NCBI GenBank assembly: GCA_020746995.1
Contig: JAGPXD010000004.1
Span: 4,588,001-4,652,000 of the forward strand
Direction of reading: 5' to 3'
Origin: Plectosphaerella cucumerina
Lineage: Eukaryota; Ascomycota; Sordariomycetes; Glomerellales; Plectosphaerellaceae
DNA: 64,000 nt
The translations under genes and the position numbers were made by a program. Below, piece by piece: positions 1 through 11,262 of this stretch (the stretch's first letter is position 1; every line of letters begins with the position of its first letter). The notes below the pieces were generated by a model. The model was not told the DNA's origin and did no database searches. It was given only the letters and a program-made list of their open reading frames with translations.

Positions 1-3000
1 GACTGGAATTGAAGAAGAAGGAACGCAAGACCTACCGCATCCTCGAAAAGGTGTCGCCGTTTCTCGAGGGCCTCGGCCGCTTGACGAAAACCTGCGAGAG
101 CGCGCTGCAGGCCACGCCGTTTGGCGTCTCCATCGCCTTTTCTGGCGTGCGCATCGTGCTTGAGGCCGCCGTCGCCGTCCAGGGCGCCCTCACCGAGGTG
201 CTCGAGGCTCTGGAAGACATTGCGCCCGACCTCCGCTGCTATGAGCTGATTGCCGAAGCGCAGGCCGGCTCGCCCGACATGGCCATCGCCATCAAACGCG
301 CGTACCGCCACGTTCTCGAATTCTGGTGCCTCGCGGCCGCCGCGCTATCGCGAGGGTACGCCGTGGCCACTGCTTCGGCCATCATCAAGAGCCTGCGCCC
401 GGTCGTGCAGACCTTCCGCGACCGCATCCGCCAGGATTCGCGGCATGTTCAGGACCTTCTTGCGGCCAGCCTGGCGACACAGGGCACGGATACCCGCCTG
501 AAGCAGATTCGGCGGGACATTGCACAGTGGATCGGCGGCGCTTCCAAGGACGGTGGACTTCTCGACCACGAACAAGACCTACGCGCTCGACGCCAGCGGC
601 GCACTGGAGGGACGTGTCGATGGATGTTTGAGCGTCCCGAGTTCACTGCCTGGCGCGATGCCAAGGAGGATGCAGCGCTGTGGTATCACGCGCCCCCAGG
701 CACCGGCAAGAGCGTGCTGGCGTCGGCCGTGGTCGACCACCTCCGCTCGAGAGAACCAGGCGCGCAGGTCGCCTGCTTCTTCTACACATTCAGCGAGGGC
801 ACCAAACGCCGCGGACTCGCTGGGCTGCGCTCCCTTGCGCTGCAGCTGCTGCGCGCTTCGGCCTACACTCCGGACGGCGTGGTGCTCGAATACACCCGCG
901 CCCAGCAACAGCTCCGCTACGACCTCGAAGGTGGCAACGCCGATGTGCATGACGCCGTGCGCCGTGTGCTGCACATCTTCCTCGACCAGTGCCCGCATGT
1001 CTACATCGTGCTCGATGGCCTGGACGAGTGTCTGGAGGAGGATGGCCTCTTTTTCGGGACGCTGGAGGCGCTACTGGGCGCGCGCACCAACGGCACTGCC
1101 AAATGGTTCTTCTCCAGCTGCGACGTTGGGCCCATGCGTCGCAGCATGAGACGGGTGGGTGCTGTCGAGGTGCGCGCCGATTTCGACGCCATCGCCGACG
1201 ATGTGCGGGCATATTTGCAGGCCGAGGACATTTGCATGGTGCACGCCGACGATTGGATCGACCCGGGCGAGCAAAACTTCTTGTACGCCCGCCTGCGCTG
1301 CGAGATTGTCAAGGGGCGTGGGTACACGTCGCGCGAGGAGATCAGAGCGGCTCTGAGGGAGTTTCCCCGGGGACTTGACAGCTGCTACGTCAAGATCCTG
1401 GAGCGCATCGCCGGGAGGTCTGTCTCGGAGCAAAACCTCGCCAGGCGCGTCTTTCGCATCTTGATCGCCTCGGAAAAGCCCGTCACCGTCGACGAGCTTC
1501 TCAACGCCCTTGCGATCCGACCCGATGCCAGCGATCACTCGCCCGACCGTGCACCGCTCGGCGGTCTCAACATGGTCGAAGACGTCTGCGGCCCCCTCAT
1601 CACACGCGAGGTCTCCAAGAACGGCGAGGTCGTCAAGCTCTACCACAAGTCGGTGCGCGACTTTCTCCTGGCCACCGACACCGCTGTCGAACCCCGCCTG
1701 CGCAGCTTCCTAGTCGACGAGGACGAGGCCGAAACGGAGATTGGTCTTGGGTGTCTGACGTACCTGCAGTACGAGCGGTACGCACAGCCGCTGGACCTCA
1801 GCGCCGCCCTCGACACAAAGGCCAGGGACCACGCCTTCCTGCGCTATGCCGCCTGTTTCTGGCATGCACATCTGTGGTCTGCCCGCCCCAACCCTCCCGT
1901 CGTCGCTGCTGTCGAGGCTTTCCTGCAGAGTCCGGCCTTCTGGACGTGCATTTACGTACAGGCACATACGGCGCGCTACCTGTTTGCGCGATACAATCGC
2001 GAGCGCGGCACGTCTTCATTCATCCCGACCATGGGCCGAGCCAGGGACGCGGCGTCCCTCTTCGCGCTGCCGCTGCCACGGTGGATGACGGGCCGGGAGG
2101 GGCCAAGTGGTTCGTTGGACAGCTCATTCTGTGCTTTTGTGCAGGACTGGGGCGAGCTGCTGACGAAGAGCCCGGATCACCTCGCCATGGCGGTGCCACT
2201 GACTCTATTCCGCCCGGGATGCGGACTGACGCCGCCAGGGGGCAAGGCACTTATCCGCGCTCGGTACACCTCGAAGCTGCTGGGCCAGCTGCCTGACCTC
2301 ATCGTGACGGATGCGTCGTTTGTCGGGAAGAAGGGAAGCACTCTGCAGCTGCGCATCATCCGGCAGGAGGGGAAGTCGCCCGACCTCCGTGCTAAGGTAT
2401 TCCGGGTATCGGTGTTTCCCAAGGCCAAGGTGCTCGCCGAGAGCGTGCACCCGATGACGCCGGGCGAGGGATGGCTCAACACACTGGTCAGAGGAGAGCT
2501 CGGCGAGGACCTCGTGCAGGCCTGGCGTGTCGACACGGCCACCTTGGGTGTCAGGCGGGCGTTCCAGGGGCAGAGCTCCGAGTGTCTGGTGAAAGAAGGG
2601 GTGCCCGGGCTGGGGATGTCAGGGGAGGGCAGATGGCGCCTGGTGCAGATGACGGTGGCGACCGGCTCAGAAGGGTCAACGAGGGTGTTCCATCTGCGGT
2701 GGGTGCCCAAGGAGGACTACGAGTGTCGCTGTGGTGGGACGAAAGCAGCTGAGGAGGTGGAGGGTGATGAGGACGAGGATTCAGCATCTGATTCGGATTC
2801 AGACTCTGATTCAGACTCGGAGTCGGACTCGGATTCAGACTCGGATACCTCCGCGGTCGACACCTCGGATGCCGACGACACGGAGCATACCTCGGAGGCA
2901 GATCACCGCCCGCACCGCGACTGTCTGGTCGTGGCCGCCGACTTTGGCCCTCCAGTCTGGAGAGCTATTCGGACCGATCACTCGCTATGGTCTCGAATCG

Positions 3001-3990
3001 TCGGGGCACGACATCCAGCGCTCCCCGTGGTTGCTGTGTCGCACCGGCCAGGGGAGGTTGTCGTGTTTGACGATGAGGCGGGCACAAGCTGCAGCGTTGA
3101 TATCCCCGAGGCAAAACGCAAGGGGACGCCGCCAGCACATACCAGAGGTGAGTTGAGCGAGTCCAGTTTCCCGATGCATTCTAACCCCATCAGAACTTCA
3201 ATTCTCTCCTTGCGGCGGCTTTGTTCACCTCCTCTCGGTTGAGCTCACTCCGACGGCGATGCACACCGAGTGTCATGTCGTGCTGTCGACCTACCGCTTT
3301 ACGCGCGAGAGTCCGTCCTCCTACACCTTTGAGGCTTCCGGAACACCGGTCGACTTTACCTACCGCTTCGCTGAGATGCTCACGACATTGCCGGCACCAT
3401 TTGTCATGACCTACTGGACGCCCGAGGCAGTTGTCGTCTCCCTACCACCCCTGACGTACAACCCGAGAATCGTCCGTATCGGCCTGGAGGCCGAACACGG
3501 GGTGACCACACCAACGGGCCCCATCTTCTTCCCAGCATCGACGGCCTGGCGCCGGCCACATCTGATGTACGGCGGGGGCAGCCTTTACCTCATTCTGGAC
3601 GCATCAAGCACGGGCGGGGGCACCATGTGTGTGGTCCAGTCGCGATGCGGCCGGCCAGGGTGCAAGAACGTGCGGGAGGTGAAGGGCGAGGAGAAGCAGG
3701 AGGGGGGGAAGCAGGATGGGGGGAAGCAGCAGGCCGTGGTCAGTCCGCCGGTTGTGCTGCGGTGGAAGATGACCAAGGACAAGGAGGAAGCTGATGGAGA
3801 GGATGATACCCTGGCGTGGCGGACATGGAATCAAGAAGAGGACGGCCGCTCTGAGGACGTCAAGGTTGGGCGGTCCGAGGCGGAGGAGCTACGGATGTTG
3901 AGGGGTGACTTTGTCGGGGCGAAGAAGTACCATGTGCCGTATCGGTCGGGGCTGGACTGGACGCGACAGGGCGTGCTGAGCTGTGCATAG
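1..3990 (+). CDS. NACHT-domain STAND (fungal NLR-like) protein, 5' partial
   Basis: A signal-transduction NTPase of the NACHT type, the class fungi use in non-self recognition and programmed cell death. The open frame runs into the left edge and the codon at 9 is TTG, so the true start lies outside. An alpha-helical N-terminal region (about 200 residues) precedes Walker A (APPGTGKS, near 699-722) and Walker B (VYIVLDGLDE, near 995-1025). An Asp/Ser dipeptide tract lies at 2768-2860. I place one intron at 3148-3193 (GTGAGT...CTAACCCCATCAG); splicing joins the frame to a C-terminal exon ending at TAG 3988-3990. I see no ankyrin or WD repeats, so the sensor domain is unrecognised. Roughly 1310 residues are in the window. 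The NACHT call is strong; ligand and effector type are unknown. Confidence 0.85.
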
Positions 3991-4334
3991 GCTAATGTAA
4001 GTGCCCTGAGTTTACGAGTCAAGCGCTGAGAAAGTTAGGTTTGCCCTGAAGAACCACGGACACTACGCTGTCGTCATCCGCGCTTGAGTGCACAGCCCCG
4101 AATCCCGTGGTAAAGCAGCGGCGTGCTGACCCTGTCGTCGGCCCCAGTCCGCCAAACGTCATCCAGCGGTCCGCCAGGGATCGGCATGAAATATTCCCCA
4201 TGAGGAAGGTCACCAAGGACAACCGGGTGCTTCCAGATCTCACGTCACTTCACGAGGTTGCATCAAGTCAGACTGCAGATGCAGAGTCAAGCTATGCATT
4301 GATCTATCTACTGAGGCGCTTCCCCGCTCACCCT
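3991..4334. other. Convergent intergenic spacer
   Basis: Lies between the stop codons of two convergent genes and presumably holds both 3' UTRs. No gene, RNA or repeat recognised. Confidence 0.6.
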
Positions 4335-6124
4335 TTACGGCGGCAGGACGGTAGGCACAGGGGGCCTGGTGGTGGTCCTGGGCAGCTCGGGGACGGCCTG
4401 GGTGGGAATGCAGGCGCAGGCGCTGCTGACACGCTCGATGGGGTCGCGATCGGCACCGCCGCAGGCCTTGGAGGCGTACTCGGGGAGGATGGCCTCGTCC
4501 GTGTTGAGACGGCGGGTGTAGTTCCAGCAGAACTCGGACGACTCCTCGAGACGGCCGGGGATGTGCGAGGCACGCATGGCGCGCATGCAGCTGTTGGCGC
4601 TGCAGGAAGCAGGCTTCTCGCACTCCTTGGAGGTCATCTTGACGACGAAGCTGCCGCGCTCGATGGTGTGGACGAAGATGAAGCCTGACTTGAAGTTGGC
4701 GTACGACGACCACGAACCAAGGAAGGCAACAACACCGCCACCCTCCAATTCGTCGTCCTCGGGGTGAATGTCGAAGAACCCGGCCTCGCAGATGGACTTG
4801 CCGGTAGGGTCGCGGGTGACGCTGCTGACGTCGAGGACGTTGAGGCCGTTGCCGTAGTTGCTCTGGTACAGGTAGCCGTTGACCATGTACTGGTTGTGGT
4901 CGATGGAGCGGGTCTTGCCGGCGTAGTTGCCGGTGTAGACGGGCTTCTCGAGGTTGCGGATGTCGAAGATGTGGGTGGTGGGAAGACCCTGGGTCATGGG
5001 GCCGACCTTTGCGTCGCGCTCGTCGAACTCATCGTCGAGGAAGAGGTACTCCTGCCAGGTCTCGTTGTTGACGACGCCCTGGTGGATGTACTCGGCGCCG
5101 GGGAAGTCGCTGATGGAGATGATGTTGGTGACGTTGCCCGTCTTGTCGGTGACGTCGTAGATGGTGAGGGTGTCCTCGTTGTAGCCGTAGCAGATGTCGC
5201 GGCCGTAGTACTTTGCGTCGGGGCCGCGGTAGACGAGGCACTCGGCGTCGTGGACGTAGCCGTCGCCGGCGGCGCAGCCGGGGGAGGTGACGTTGGTGGG
5301 GTCGGTGAGGTCGAGGAAGATGAGACCGCCGCGGCAGGGCATCTTGGTCGGGTCGCGGACGCGGATGGTCTCGTTTCCGGCGACGGAGCCACAGGCGATG
5401 GCGTAGTTGAGCTCGTGGTTGACGACGATGTTGTGGGTGCGGCCGACGGGGAGCTCGTCCCAGTGGCCGGTCAGGTCGGACTGGGAGAAGATGGTCGGGC
5501 TGGCGGGGTCGAGCTCGAGGATCTTCTTCATGTCGAAGAACTGGACACCGTGCTTGACGGCCTCGGAGCCGACGACCAGAAGGTCGTTGACGATGCGGAT
5601 CTCGCGCCAGTTGGAGCCGATAGCATCGTACTGGGGCAGGCGACCGAGGTAGCTGAGCTTGCCCTCGGAGGTGATCTCGGCAAAGGCGGTACCGTCGTAC
5701 TGGCCGATGGCGACGAACTCACGGCCATCAGCCGAGGTCCAACCCCACGAGGAAGAGCCGCGGCCGACGCTACCGAGCTGCTCGTGGGAGAGGAAGTGGT
5801 AGAGGTCGATGTTGCGGCAGCGGAAGGTGTTGTTCTTGTCGCCGGGGATGGCCTCGGCGAAGCCGTCGACGCAGGGCGTGTAGCCGAGCTCGGGGTACAG
5901 GGCGCTGTCCATCAGGCCTGCGGCCTCTTCCTTGGCCCAGCCGTCCTGGGGGAGTTAGAGGGGGGTTGACTTGAGGGGGGGTTGGAGGGACGTACCATCT
6001 TGATGCCCATGATGCGCTCGTGGACGCGGCCAGAGGCGTAGTCCTTCTTGGTGCCGGCGCCGGCGGCGGAGGCGAGGCCGGTGAGGGCGGAGCCCACGGC
6101 GGCGAGGTCGGTGATGCGGACCAT
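4335..6124 (-). CDS. Secreted choice-of-anchor-B / LVIVD-repeat protein
   Basis: Two exons: 6124-5996 and 5945-4335, with a 50-nt intron (GTACGT...CTAACTCCCCCAG) between them; 579 aa. The start at 6124 gives MVRITDLAAVGSALTGLASA, a plausible signal peptide. The body has features I associate with the choice-of-anchor-B family, a beta-propeller built on LVIVD-like repeats: WGWTSADGREFVAIG, HNIVVNHELNYA, DGYVHDAECLVYRGPD, GYNEDTLTIYDVTDK, YIHQGVVNNE, FLDDEFDE, DHNQYMVNG and LGSWSSYANFKSGFIFV. The C-terminal 100 residues are Cys-rich (CEKPASCSANSC, CACIP) and end in a Pro/Thr tail. In fungi this family is sometimes labelled regulatory P domain protein. An extracellular role is inferred; no enzymatic activity is established. 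Confidence 0.85.
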
Positions 6125-6204
6125 TGTCAGTGTCGGTGAGGGTAGACTACTGTGGGTGGGTAACACAGGTGAGGAGGTTAAATCCTGGAGCAGAGGAGGA
6201 GCTC

Positions 6205-6210
6205 TATATA
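6205..6210 (-). promoter_or_regulatory. TATA box
   Basis: TATATA read on the minus strand about 80 bp upstream of the ATG at 6124; likely core promoter of the LVIVD-type gene. Confidence 0.5.
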
Positions 6211-8501
6211 CTGACGCCGGCGGAAGACCGGAGCACCATCAAGTCCGTTCTCGACCCAACCCCGTGGTGACCCGCGTGGCGAGAGGTTGGACCGGTGCAA
6301 CGGCCGACCTTCCCCCCGGGCCATGCCCCCGGCGCTGTACAACGTCGTCGCCCCTGACACATCCTTGATAAGCGGCCTCTGGTTGGCGGCTTCGAGCTTC
6401 CCCCGCCCCCTTCTTCGGGCAGGTCCCGCCCACCTGCCCGAAGGAGAAGGTCGAGGAGGTCTTGGCGAGGATCTTGGCCGGTGATAAGAGTAAGCTTATT
6501 TCGCCGCCGGCACTTGTCAGTGTGGCGGGGGCAGGGGGCCAAGCAGGGGTGTAAAAGCGGCGGGCGAGCCTGACTCGTCGGGGGGACCGGGAGGAAGCAA
6601 GCTTGGTGGATCGCCAAGAGGTTGAGCATGGCTGGAACGAGGGTTTTCCCCGCTGGGGAGATAGAGGAACTGCCTCTTTTGGGGGGAGGTGAGGGGCGAG
6701 GAGGATGGAGGAAGGCTTGGCGGGGATGGGAGACACGCGGCGATATCTGATCGGAGGCCATTGACGAATAGGAGGGGAGGAGGATGGGGAAGCTCGGAGG
6801 GAATGGTGAGGGGTTTGAGCTGGGCGGGCTTGGCTGACGGTGTTTGTGCTCGGGTTGTGTCGGTTGGACAAGGGATGGAGGTTGGGAGGTTGAAACTGGA
6901 GAGAGGTAGGTATGGTGCTGTGGTGGTGATGGTTAAGAAGAAGGGAGAGCTTGAGCTCTGAGCTTCCCCAATGCGGGGAGCTTGCGCCATCGACGAGCTC
7001 CAAGTCTGTGGTTCGTGGTGTTCCAGCCCTATGGTAGGCACTGGCACTCCCTGGGGTCGTTTCAGAGTTGACTTGACAGGTCCTGAGGTCAGTGCCCTGC
7101 TGCTACGTGCTGACTCGGGAGGGGCAGGGGAAGTGAGGTAGCTGGGACCGACCCGGAGCTTTGATGATCTGCCCGAGAAGCTGTAGCATTCAAATGTGAC
7201 CTGAACCATGCGTTCAAACGGTTCATTGCTTGCCTGAGGGGCTCATCTTGCCTCGAGGTGAAAGTTTGATCCTGGTTCCATGCCATATGGTCCTGGGCTG
7301 GAAGGCTGAGCGGAAGTACGGCTGGCCTCTTTGTCTAGAGCTCTGCCTCCAGACCACTGAGGCCGGCCGAAGCTGGGGTTCATCCAAACATCCAAGCTTT
7401 GATACCACCCCTCCTCCGCGGTGGGCCTGTCAGACCGATCTCCGAGTGCAGCACTGGGGTCCCGGCATGAGATGAGATGCTTCCCGCGTGGAAGACTAAC
7501 TTGCGGGGTGCAGATGGCGTGCGAACTGATCGAGGGATGTTCTCTCGTTCCTGTACACGTATCATGTGCTGGGTTCTGGGCGTGTGGCTGAGCTGGAAGC
7601 CTGGTCACCTCACATTCAGGCGGTGCTCAGGTTCGAGACCCAACTGAGATCACTTTGACTCCGCTCAAGTCGACTGCTACCATGTAACCTCGGAGAGATC
7701 CAGTGGTTTTGCTCCTCAATTGCTCTAGCTCAGCTTTGAGGGCCTCTACACCGTCATCGAGGCTGCTGAGTTCAAAAGATAAACGTTGAATTACAGATTG
7801 GACTGATTGAGTGCGAGCGAGAACCAATCCAGCCTATAATCAAGGCAAGTCTCAGAAACCTCTCGATTTGCATTATTCTCCTGATTGTCAGTGAGTCAAA
7901 GGTACGACTTCTCATCTGACATGAGAAGTCCCCCCACAAGACTTTCGGAGCAAGCAAAGAACAAGCCAAGAACGCCGACACCGGATCAACAAATATCCAC
8001 TCATAACAAGGAGATACAAACATGACATCAGTGTCGGCATTCAGCTCTCACATGCCTCGGCAGTGGACAAACTTCCCCAGACCCCGCGAACTCGTCTCAT
8101 CATCAGCCGAACAACAGCCCACTCTCGATGGCTTCCACGAATAATGCTCCTCGGGGAAGTCGGAGCCGCCGGCAGTCGCAGCTCGAAGAGCGAGTGCCGA
8201 CGGGAGCGGCCGACGTAAGCGGTCCAATCCGAACGAGGGATCGTCGCCGGGGCCGGAGCCGAGATGCGGGGGTGGGGCAAAAGGGGAGCAGTGCGGAAGT
8301 ATTGCGGAGAGGACATGGCGGGGAAAAGAGCTTCATGAGTCGTGGTGTTGGCGGTGTTGGTTCGGATGAAGTTGGTGATGGCGGGTCATGGGCAGGGTGA
8401 CTCTCGGGGTGGACCTGAGTTCTCGTGATGGGCTTCGGCCCGGGACGGACCAGCTCGGATGAGGTCACCAGAGTCAGAGATCTTCAGTCATGAGGATGCA
8501 G

Positions 8502-8507
8502 TATAAA
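8502..8507 (+). promoter_or_regulatory. TATA box
   Basis: TATAAA in GCAGTATAAAGGAAC, 67 bp before the ATG of the GH5 gene. Confidence 0.65.
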
Positions 8508-8568
8508 GGAACAAGGTCGAACTCAAGTTGCCATCACCCGTCACTCATCTTCAACCACCTCCTCCGCG

Positions 8569-9867
8569 ATGAAGGCCTCTATCGTGCTATCCCTCCTCAG
8601 CGCCGTGGCCGCTCAGTGCGCCTGGCCCAACGGCCCCTTCAAGACCTCGGGCCGCTGGTTTGTCGACAAAGATGACACCCCCGTCACCCTCGCCGGTGCC
8701 AACTGGCCCGGTCACGGCGAAGTCATGGTTCCCGAGGGCCTTCAGTACAACTCCGTCCAGGAAGTCATCACCCGCATCCGCAGCCTCGGCATGAACTCGA
8801 TCCGTCTCACCTTTGCCACCGAGCTCGTCGACCAGATCTACGCCAACGGCGGGCAGGACGTCGACCTCCGCACGGCCTTTGACCGGGGCCTCGGCTCCGA
8901 GAATGGCTCGATCGTGCTGGAGCAGGTGTTGGCCAACAACCCGTCCTTCACGCCTGAGACGACCCGCCTCGAAGTGTATGATGCTATTGCCGAGGAGTGT
9001 CTGCGCCAGCATGTCTACATCAACCTTGATAACCACATCTCCACGGGCAAGTGGTGCTGCGGTGGTGAGGATGGAAACACCTGGTGGGGAGACACCGAGT
9101 TTGATGCCGACCGCTGGGTCAGGGGCAACGCCTACATGGCCGGACATGTAAGGGACCTGAAGCATACGACCAAAGTCAAGTACTGACCAGCCTAGGCCTC
9201 TGCCTGGCCCGCCCTCATCTCCATGTCCCTCCGCAACGAGCCTCGCCCTCCCACCAACAACCCCGAGCTGCGCGCCTCCTCCTACAACTGGCGCGACTGG
9301 TACAAGTACATGCGCGCCAGCGCCGACGCCGTGCACGCCGCCAACCGCGACGTCATCATCATCCTCTCCGGCCTCGACTACTCCACCTTCGTCACCCCCG
9401 TCTTCACCGGCGCCACCCTCGACCCCAGCGACCAGGTCTTCAGCCGCGCCGACTTTGAGGGCTACGGCCAAGACAAGATCGCCCTCGAGATCCATAACTA
9501 CGAGACGGGCATCGGCAGCTGCGCCTCGCTCCGTGGGAACCTCTACCGCAGGGGCTTCCAGGCTATGAACGCCACCGACCCGGCGGTCAAGGATGTCTTC
9601 CCTGTCTTGTTGACGGAGTATGGACACTCGATGGAGGGTGCTGACTTTGAGGCGTCGAGGACGTATGTCAGCTGCATGTCGGAGTATCTGCCTGAAGTCA
9701 AGGCGTCGTGGTTCATCTGGGTGATTGTTGGACGGTATTACACCCGCCAGGGGATTGATGGGTTTGATGACAGCTGGGGTGTTCTGAACCCGGACTGGTC
9801 GGACTGGAGGAATGAGGCGTATGTTGAGCAGTACCTGAAGCCGCAGGTGGCGGGGACTCTGGAGTAG
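8569..9867 (+). CDS. Secreted glycoside hydrolase family 5 (cellulase-like)
   Basis: Exons 8569-9147 and 9196-9867; a 48-nt intron (GTAAGG...TACTGACCAGCCTAG) is needed to join them, and only the AG at 9195 keeps frame. 416 aa. The N-terminus MKASIVLSLLSAVAAQ is a signal peptide. GH5 hallmarks: SMSLRNEP with the acid/base Glu near residue 208, and LLTEYGHS with the nucleophile Glu near residue 334; ALEIHNY and ASWFIWV fit late barrel strands. Both catalytic Glu are present, so it should be active. Expected to act outside the cell on beta-glucan, cellulose or mannan; substrate cannot be set from motifs. A long minus-strand open frame over this gene is a codon-bias shadow. Confidence 0.9.
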
Positions 9868-10465
9868 GCGGAGGGGGAGGAAGTGGAGACGAAGCAACCG
9901 AATTTTATTATACCATAATACGAGTTAATGGTCAAATTGTCCGCAGCTTGTGCTGAATGTGCCTCCGCAGCAATGAGGAGCCGGGGCGCATCAAGTTGAT
10001 GCTGAAGGAGTCTCAAAGTAAGATACCATCTAGGGAGCATACCCAGATAATCTGGTTTGATTGAAGAATATCCTAGAGATATCCCGGTTACAAGCATTAA
10101 ACCGCTGTTCTGCCCAGGAAACCCCGCTTTCTTGGCGCAGCTCATTATGGTGACGATCAGGGTACAGTGCTTACACAGTGCTCCAACGGTGAAGAAAAGG
10201 GGCACATCGATGGGCTGTCCAGGAAGCATGACAAAAGCAACACATCGGACGCATGCACAGACCGGAGGAATCACACCGGAAATCGATAAATCGAATCATA
10301 TTGGTCAATTGAATTCAGCAAACTCATCTCCCCCTCTCGGCATCCCTGCAGGAACCCGGATGGCTCATCACATGCAGCTTGTCCCTGCAGCCTCAGCCGT
10401 CAGCAAACGATCCAGCCTTGAGGGATCCGACGTACCTTGGCCTCTGCTTGACGCTAGTGAACGGC
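9868..10465. other. Convergent intergenic region
   Basis: AT-richer spacer between the GH5 gene and the minus-strand small secreted protein gene. No gene recognised. Confidence 0.5.
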
Positions 10466-10726
10466 TCAGTGCTCGTGGCAGTGCCAGCCGATGGCGCCGC
10501 CGGTGCAGGAGAAGCCGTGGCTGGCCGAGGTGCGGTGGCAGTCGGCGGAGCACTGGGCGGTGACGACGGTGCTCTGGGCGCTGGAACAGCAGTAATACTC
10601 TGCGTCGCCGTTGAAGGTCCTCTGGGCGCAGCCGGCGGCCTGGGGGCACGGGTGGCGGGCGAGGATGTTGCCGGCCGGGATGGCGGCGGCGGCGGTGAGG
10701 AGGGTGGACAGGACGAGGAACTTCAT
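10466..10726 (-). CDS. Small secreted cysteine-rich protein, 86 aa
   Basis: Single exon with ATG at 10726. MKFLVLSTLLTAAAAIPAG is a clear signal peptide. The mature part has eight Cys (residues 27, 33, 46, 47, 59, 63, 74, 83) with one CC pair, and ends GWHCHEH. The CC pair is Cys 3-4, so the pattern is not that of hydrophobins (Cys 2-3 and 6-7). Size, signal peptide and even Cys number fit an effector-like or antimicrobial-like apoplastic protein; I recognise no family. A TATA-like element lies about 100 bp upstream. The Trp-His-Cys-His ending recalls the HWHC motif of the two repeat proteins downstream, which may be chance. Confidence 0.75.
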   Translation of the reverse strand: MKFLVLSTLLTAAAAIPAGNILARHPCPQAAGCAQRTFNGDAEYYCCSSAQSTVVTAQCSADCHRTSASHGFSCTGGAIGWHCHEH

Positions 10727-11262
10727 GTTGGAGGTGATGAGATGGTAGTGATGATGATGATGAGATGAGATGAGGTGATTGATGATGGAAATGACTTGAC
10801 TCGGGACTTGAATCGTCCCCTTTTATAGTTGAAGAATTGCTCTCAATTAGAACTTCCCCTCTTCTTCCACTTCAACTCTGCATCCTTCACTCAGTCATCC
10901 TTCTGCCCACGATGTAGACCTTGATGGTTTGCCACTACATCGCACTTCCTTTGACCAACCACGGCGGCAGTTGTGCGCCTTTTACGCCGTCAGCTTCACC
11001 CGTTCAGGAAGTTGTAAGAAGCCATCAACATCCTTTGACCATCAAGGACGACCGCCACCAAACGACCCTGGCGAGATGAGCGTGGGGGACTTTGGAGGCC
11101 ATCAAGGTCAGGCTGCATGTCTTGGCGGTGCTGTTGGTCGCCACGCCTGAGCCAGGGTCAGCATCTCCGTAAGCGAGGGCGAGGCTCGCGCATAAAGTCG
11201 GCCTCGTTCGCTGCCATCTTCACCAGACAAGAAGACTCGCCATCGTCTTCTCTCCAGTCAAG
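10727..11262. other. Divergent intergenic region with (GAT)n tract
   Basis: Promoter region of two divergent secreted-protein genes. Holds a short GAT/GAGAT-rich tract near 10735-10782 (5' UTR side of the minus gene). No gene recognised. Confidence 0.5.
10821..10828 (-). promoter_or_regulatory. TATA box
   Basis: CTATAAAA on the minus strand, about 95-100 bp upstream of ATG 10726. Confidence 0.5.

Larger units (their letters stand above)
6125..8568. other. Divergent intergenic region, 2.4 kb
   Basis: Shared upstream region of the genes starting at 6124 (-) and 8569 (+). Several open frames of 60-250 codons exist on both strands, but all are low-complexity Pro/Ser/Arg readings that overlap each other, with no domain or consistent splice structure. 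No supported gene. Confidence 0.55.

Noticed and set aside
4764..5969. 401-codon plus-strand frame rich in Val/Asp/Gly
   Set aside because: Complement of the LVIVD-type gene; biased composition typical of antisense frames in GC-rich DNA.
7570..7660. tRNA-like A box (TGGCTGAGCTGG) and B box (GGTTCGAGACC)
   Set aside because: The flanking acceptor strands and the T stem do not pair, so no cloverleaf forms.
8587..9897. 436-codon minus-strand open frame
   Set aside because: Shadow of the spliced GH5 gene; no domain of its own.
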